Positions 58,547 through 64,000 of a stretch of 64,000 nt of DNA are shown piece by piece. The translations under genes and the position numbers were made by a program. Source of the DNA: Pyrrhoderma lamaoense (Eukaryota; Basidiomycota; Agaricomycetes; Hymenochaetales; Hymenochaetaceae). Where the stretch lies: the NCBI GenBank assembly GCA_002794735.1, contig NBAZ01000009.1, positions 248,001-312,000 of the forward strand, given 5' to 3'. Below the pieces are notes generated by a model, which was not told where the DNA came from, searched no databases, and saw only the letters and a program-made list of their open reading frames with translations. How positions within the stretch are numbered: the stretch's first letter is position 1; every line of letters begins with the position of its first letter.

Positions 58547-60343
58547 CTATGCCTTGAAAACTCGTAATAGACGTGATTCCGTGACGATTCGTATCCTACA
58601 GAGGGGGCACTCGCGTGTTGATTCCCAGATAAGCTTTGAACAGGCACGACACAAAGCTAAATGCCTGTAGTATGAGGATCAGTAAACTAGATGAAATAAG
58701 CATATGCCCCAAGTTATTACTCACCCGCAATCGACGATTACAATATTAGCATCTTCATCTTGACAGACAACACACAAGCCGCCGCGTTCTTGGTAAGGAC
58801 GAGAATTAGGTGCGTTTTCGGGGTAACAGCTGCCTCGCTTCTACCTCAGCATCCTCAGAGAAGGTTGATGGAGGATCTGATATCTCAGCATCGTCACCAT
58901 CATCATCCGAGACACTCTCCACAGTAGCGCGAAATGGCCCGTGTGCTGTCCTTGTCCAGATGTATTTACTTGCTGTTCCCCTCTTCGGTCTCTTTCCATA
59001 CGCTCCTGTTCCCTCAACTCAAAAAGACGCTCCTGTGCTTCCCATTCTTCTCTTTCCTTCAAAGCAGCATTATGCAATCGCTCTTCTCTTTCCGATGAGA
59101 CCAAAGCCCTAACGCGTTGGACAAGTTCACTTTTTTCTAGAACAAGACGTGCGGCGACATGATTTTCATCCAGGATTGCTTTCAGTATGCTGGTACTCAA
59201 TGTACCTATACTTTCTTCGTCCATTTCGAGAAGTTCGTCCAAAGACGGTGGTTTGGCTTTGTGTCGAGGCTTTGGTGCCTGGTAGCTTCCCTATTGACTC
59301 TATCATCTCTTGTTACTTCTGCCTGATTATTAGATGGCCGGCTTTGACTGGAAAGGTTTGGAGTATGAAAGGGGGGATTGGGTGGATGACTGTTAGAATT
59401 TGATGGTGAACTACCAGAAAAGTGAAAGTTTGAAGCTGATGGAGCATGTCCATTACTAAAAGGAAATGCGTTCCAGTTAAAGCCGGGAGGAGGTCCAGGT
59501 GGTGGTTCATATTGTCGTCCAGGCGGGAACATATTGCGTCCAGGCGGTGGTCCATATGGCCCGGTGCTCTCAAAAGCCTCATGTCTCTGTTCTTGGTGCG
59601 GTCTTTCAAAGGTATTCGGAGAAGCCCATCCGAACCTTGAATTTGGATTCTGATTAGCTTGAGTTGGTCCGGTCTTGGGCTGGACCCGCGAACGATTATT
59701 TTGCCGCTAGGAACTGCATGCTTCCTGTAATAATTTTCATGAGAAGGTAACAGACATCCATTCGGACCCTGCAGAGCATACTATCAGTAATATAAATTAT
59801 AGTAAACTGAGGGCTACTGCAGTACTCGGGCGGCTATGATTTTGTCTATTATATCGTCTTTCTCAATAGTACCTGCGCCTAAGCGTATGTTATATGCTTT
59901 CATGTAATTCTTTAATTTAGATATTGGTTCATTGCGAAGGGCAGCCTTTCCGCAAGCAGTTACTAAGATGACAGGAGTCAGATTATGCTTTAGTTCGAAA
60001 CTGGGTGCCTACTAGTTAAGTATGGGATACAAAAGGCGCACACAGGTTTGATGTCATATCCTGATTCGGTAGTATTCCACCTAGGCATGAGTGCTAGATA
60101 GTCTGAACACGAGTGACAATACATGAAACCTGAATGTCATCGAATCAATCATTAAGAAGCTCTTTTCAGAAGACGAACGGATTACGGACCACAGTGATTG
60201 CATCTCCTCCCTCGAGCGAATATGACGATGAAATCCTTGTTACATTTTCTGCAAGAATTCTCACTTCGATCATTCGGATGAGGCTCTGGCGGTGGACCAC
60301 TAAGTAGAGGCAGGCCAGTGAAACCACGGTTGGATGCACTCAT
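58547..60343 (-). CDS. FYVE-type zinc finger and C-terminal RING E3 ubiquitin ligase
   Basis: Predicted endosomal E3 ligase with the layout of yeast Pib1 and animal rififylin/CARP proteins. The N-terminus MSASNRGFTGLPLLSGPPPE leads to a FYVE-like finger: CRKCNKDF, RRCNHCG|FMYCHSC across an intron, and KPVCAFC. An SAP-like helix pair follows (ISKLKNYMKAYNIRL, EKDDIIDKIIAARVLQ), also found between FYVE and RING in rififylins. Then comes a Pro/Asn-rich region, a Glu/Arg coiled coil (REERLHNAALKEREEWEAQE) and a RING at the extreme C-terminus: CVVCQDEDANIVIVDCG|HLALCRACSKL then CPLC, ending LLRVFKA. The FYVE RRxCNHCG lacks the full R+HHC+xCG basic patch, so lipid binding is uncertain. Frame breaks occur near 59281-59292, 58936-58940 and in the G run at 58820-58823. 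Confidence 0.82.
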
Positions 60344-60974
60344 TGTAACTGAAGAAATTCAAGTACGCTGTTGCCACCCCAACAAGATCCTGATTAAAAC
60401 TTTGTAATATTAATCTACCAACTTGACGATTGTAGTTCGGAGTCACAGTCTCAGTCAGCGATCATGGAAGGTACTGGATGAAACGAGTGATCAGATTCAC
60501 GTGAAAGAAGGCATATGAGTCTTTAAATGGCTGTGAACTGACTTAGGTACTACTTATCTAATAGAATCTTCATACTTTCCAGCATATGCACTTATTTTCG
60601 CTATCACAGAGTTCCCTAGGTATTGTCACTTCTATGTAAAATTGATAGAAGAGATTTCAAACTCGTACCAGACATCTGAAGCTTGATATGTATAAAATTA
60701 CAGAATAACCACAAGTATGTTAACTAGATAATAGTAGATAGATAAACTGGAGACTACAACTCGTAGTCTTAACACGAAGTGACAAAATAAAACTTGGTAA
60801 ATAAAATCTCGGAGTGATCGCACTGACGCTTCCGAACTGTAATTTAAGTAGGGAATGAAAGATAAAGGAAGGGATTTGCATAAGTAAAAAAATATGTTGC
60901 TATGTTGCTACCAAATAATATATAGACACGGATCAGAAAAATAAATTAGAAAGAGTAATATAACAAGGAATGCC
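60344..60974. other. Intergenic region (FYVE-RING / arrestin-like gene)
   Basis: About 630 AT-rich bases without a supported gene or RNA. Confidence 0.45.
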
Positions 60975-63465
60975 TCAGAATATTTTCAGTGGAATCTGGC
61001 CTTTGAATTCCGAGTTATCATAGATGACAGACACTTGAAGGAAGTACTAGGCACTCAGGGTAAGAAGGTCTATATAGCAGCTATAACTGAAGGCATCTTA
61101 CCTCAATAGATAATTGGCCCCACCGCAAAGATGGAAACCACTCTCTTTGAAGAGGTATATTTCCCTTATATAATCCGTCAGGTAGGGAGCTCACGCTCTC
61201 TAACGATGGATGACTCCCAGGAGCTGGAGTACGTCCCTTCGGTCGTTTAGGAAAACCAACAGATACATCCGTGTGTAAGTTCTCGAATCTGATACATGTC
61301 TAACTGTCGGCCCAAAGTTTCTGATACTGTTTTTGGGATTGTCTCCCCAGATATTTGTCCTGCCTTTCTCCTACCCTTAGTATCTGAATTTAGGAACTCA
61401 GTAGCTGAGTTTGATGCCTCTACTATCTCTAGTTCGAACTGAGCTTTTGCCGGTGAAGGTGGTGTTGGTTGTGTATTTGCTCGTTGTCGAACTGGACGAC
61501 GTTTTGGGGGAGAGGCCCTGAAGGGTGTGAAAGAAACAAGCTCATCTTCATCTGGAGTTGATGGTAAGGGCCTTGTTCGTGGCGATCGGAAGAATGACTT
61601 TCCAGAGCTAATCGGCGAGCCAACATCACTATCTTGATCTGGGTCGGCACGGGAAATCCGAAAGCTACTAAGGATTGGAGGTGCGCTCTTAGCAACGCGC
61701 TTGAGAAGACGAGGTCCGGCATTAAACGGCGAGCTTGGAGACGAGGTCGGTCCCGTGATCGCAGAAAGAGGTGTACAACCGTAGTATTGTGAGTCTATGT
61801 TACGTCTCTGGATAGTCGCAGAGGAAGTATCAAGTCTAATACCTGCCATTTTTCGTTTAAGGTCAGAGCCCATTGTTCTCCCTAGCTCAGCTGATGACGC
61901 GACTGTGCGCAACATTGGTAATTTGGGGAGATCACGAATCACTTTGTCAAATTCGACACGTCTCACTAATGAGACTGCGATAGTTGCATCAGCCATGATC
62001 TCAGCGGCCAAGGTTCTGGAGCGAGGCTTCGTAGTAAATACAACAAAGTAAGGTAGAGACGATCTACGGGAGAAGGTAGCTGGGTTGGGCATAGTTACCT
62101 TGTCAAAAGGATATCAGCCTTATCATCAGAGATAAGCAGATAAAAACGTGGCTTACAGCGCAATCCACTGGTAACCCATCAACATTCTCGAGAGAAATTT
62201 CAGACCATGCTTCAGAAGTAACGTCTACAGAATGGAAATCCGTATCGGGCCTAAAAACTATGGGGCTTCAAGCCTGTAAATATGTCAGCTTCTATGGAAG
62301 ACAATTTAGAAATTAGAGAAGTGAATGGATCGGGACCTATGAGCGAAGCAGGAAGCATCCAATATTCAAGAGGAGCTTAAAGGGATTCAAGTATTACCAA
62401 AAATGGAAGAATACATACTGAGTTTGAGCCCCGCTTCCGTCAAGGGCTTCCCACAGCGCCCGGAACCTATATTTGACGTCCGCATTCTCTGCATAAACCC
62501 GACCACGGACTCCCGCGGATACTATGTTAGATAAGGCAAAAGAGGGAGGAAGTTCATCTCCTTCTTTCCGAGATTTAGGCAACTCAAAATCGAACTTGAA
62601 CGTCTTTGGAGATGCTGAATGACTCGAGTATGACGAATCAGAGCACTCGGACCAAGTAGCTGATGGATGTGAGGAGGATCCAGAGGAGCAAGAGGCAATG
62701 GACACCGCAGCAGATGAAGAGACAGAACATGACCGATCATGTAAACTTGTGATTGAATTGATTTTTTCTGAAGATGCTGTTCGGGATAAACCTGGTCTCC
62801 GGATACGTTCACTTGAAGCAACTCGACGGAGGCTAGCCACTGCCGACCGAAGAGCAGACCGAGAGCGAGTAACTTGCTCTGGTACTGTGGTCAAGGGTAT
62901 TACTATAGAGTCCTGATAAAAAACATGTCTGTGCTTTCCGGGAGTGATCTGAGTGGGACCAGCTTTGGTTGCGGACATTGGAGATACATATTCGAAAACA
63001 CCTTCGACCTGTGTAGACATCTTAGTTATGTCACTTAATTAGAATAGTTAGACTCGTACCGATAGAGTTATCTGACCATGTTCAGCAGCACAGTGCTGAG
63101 GGTCAAGAGTTATAGTTCCTCGAATAGTATCATGTTCACCATACACCGGGAGTGCAATGTCATCCCCATCCGGCTTTCGGATGATACAAGACGACGAGCT
63201 GTTTAGAACCAGGGCGAGCTCGTCATTTCTATTCTGAGAATCAGCAAGAGTGTCTTGATGGCTATCAATATTAATGCGTACTTGAACACAGATGCTTTTG
63301 TCAGTAGAGCTCTTTCACTTTCACTAGATTGCATTGCGAGTCCCTTGAAACTTGAGGGTGGTGCCTTGCCTTGACTAGTCCTGGAAGTTTTTCGTTTCGT
63401 GGACTACCAGACACAAATGAATCATGGGACATCGTCCGCTTGCGGATGGTTCTGGGGAAATCCAT
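60975..63465 (-). CDS. Arrestin-like protein
   Basis: Arrestin-fold protein; fungal relatives act as ubiquitin-ligase adaptors for membrane transporters. It starts MDFPRTIRKRTMSHDSFV at 63465. The N-terminal arrestin strands are CVQVRINIDSHQDTLAD-like, ELALVLNSSSSCIIRKPDGD, LPVYGEHDTIRGTITLDP. Exon 3 (from about 63020) carries STQVEGVFEYV, a Ser-rich insert with many charged repeats (SEKINSITSLHDRSCSVSSS), then KFDFELPKSRKEGDELPPSF and VRGRVYAENADVKYRFRALW, an arrestin strand-and-loop signature. The C-terminal lobe includes PYFVVFTTKPRSRTLAAEIM, then a long disordered insert, and finally VGFPKRPKGRTPAPG, LPDGLYKGNIPL, FPSLRWGQLSIE and VSVIYDNSEFKG. Single-base breaks are likely near 63400, 63300 and 61275. 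The last exon ends at 60975. Confidence 0.78.
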
Positions 63466-64000
63466 CCTTCAATGGCAATAATTTTACTTGATATCAAAAT
63501 TTGAACAGGCTAGAGAGACGTAGACCAAGAAAATAACTTAGTGTAATATATGATAGAACAGATTTGTCAAAAGGGAGGGAAGGGGAGAAGAAAGAACAAC
63601 GCAATTTTAAGTTGTTTGCTTAAATATCGATATATAATATATTTCATCATAAAGGTACTCGCTAGAAAAATGTTAGTCATGGGGATGGATAGCCTCTCCG
63701 TGTGAGAATGTCTGTCTCTATAAGGAATATCCAGAAGGACTCCGACAAGATCGACGGACCTTCGCCTTCTGATGCGACGGAATATGCAACGAATGAAGTT
63801 GTATCCGTCCCTTTCTCTGTTCCGCACTATTGGGTCCAGCTATGTTCAGCTCCCTAACGTATCCTTAGAAACAGCGGAATTATCTCAGAAATTCATACAT
63901 TATGATTTCTTCACCTCATCTCATGACGTCTGAACCCATCGGCATGAACTCGATGTAGACTTCATATAATGTTTTGCTTCCGAACGAATTTCGATTCTCA
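63466..64000. other. Upstream flank of the arrestin-like gene
   Basis: No supported coding sequence. An open minus-strand frame at 63567-63827 is arginine-rich then hydrophobic, without a recognisable motif. It should hold the arrestin promoter; the window ends here. Confidence 0.4.

Noticed and set aside
1..64000. Transposons, CRISPR arrays, viral genes or a secondary-metabolite cluster
   Set aside because: No transposase, reverse transcriptase, integrase, terminal repeats with coding content, spacer arrays, or backbone synthase was seen. CYP53 alone is a primary aromatic-degradation enzyme and not cluster evidence.

Overview
The window is nuclear DNA of a filamentous fungus, almost certainly a basidiomycete and probably an Agaricomycete. 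The evidence is short (about 50-70 nt) GT-AG introns with CTRA-type branch points, AT-rich intergenic DNA, a CYP53 benzoate hydroxylase, an intron-containing tRNA, and an expanded family of single-pass membrane proteins of a kind common in mushroom-forming fungi. No bacterial, viral or transposon coding sequence was recognised. The species cannot be named from the sequence.

Layout. (1) 1-13.3 kb: a minus-strand tandem array of at least five related single-pass membrane proteins (genes A-E) plus two decayed relics. Each has a beta-rich ectodomain ending in a GRNYxF-type motif, one membrane helix, a basic stop-transfer segment and a variable Ser/Pro-rich tail. A more distant relative with a mucin-like stalk (gene F) lies at 17.6-19.6 kb. 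(2) 13.7-16.0 kb: a TBC1D20/Gyp8-type Rab GAP on the plus strand. (3) 19.6-23.2 kb: a long gene-free stretch. (4) 23.2-30.1 kb: compact housekeeping genes: a PAQR/haemolysin-III receptor, a GNAT acetyltransferase, an RRG9/neugrin homologue, coactosin and the NAC beta subunit. (5) 30.5-30.8 kb: two near-identical intron-containing tRNA genes in inverted orientation. (6) 30.9-33.3 kb: a pair of paralogous small membrane proteins. (7) 33.7-35.7 kb: the CYP53 P450. (8) 36.5-39.7 kb: VPS16. (9) 39.9-48.7 kb: a tandem pair of SPX-EXS (SYG1/XPR1) phosphate transporters. (10) 49.4-52.6 kb: a CSC1/OSCA cation channel. (11) 53.2-54.5 kb: a syntaxin-6/Tlg1 Qc-SNARE. (12) 55.0-58.2 kb: a chromodomain protein and a coiled-coil protein of unknown role. 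(13) 58.5-60.3 kb: a FYVE-RING E3 ligase. (14) 61.0-63.5 kb: an arrestin-like protein.

Several neighbours act in endosomal or secretory membrane traffic (TBC1D20, VPS16, syntaxin-6, FYVE-RING ligase, arrestin), but they sit on both strands and have separate promoters, so there is no evidence of a functional cluster.

Two points matter most. First, the membrane-protein array looks mosaic: near-identical ectodomains are joined to different cytoplasmic tails. Second, many conserved genes carry a single missing base, usually in a short homopolymer, that breaks an otherwise perfect reading frame. Seen in about ten unrelated genes, this looks more like residual sequencing or assembly error than gene death. 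The frame-broken genes are therefore annotated as CDS spans with the break positions given.
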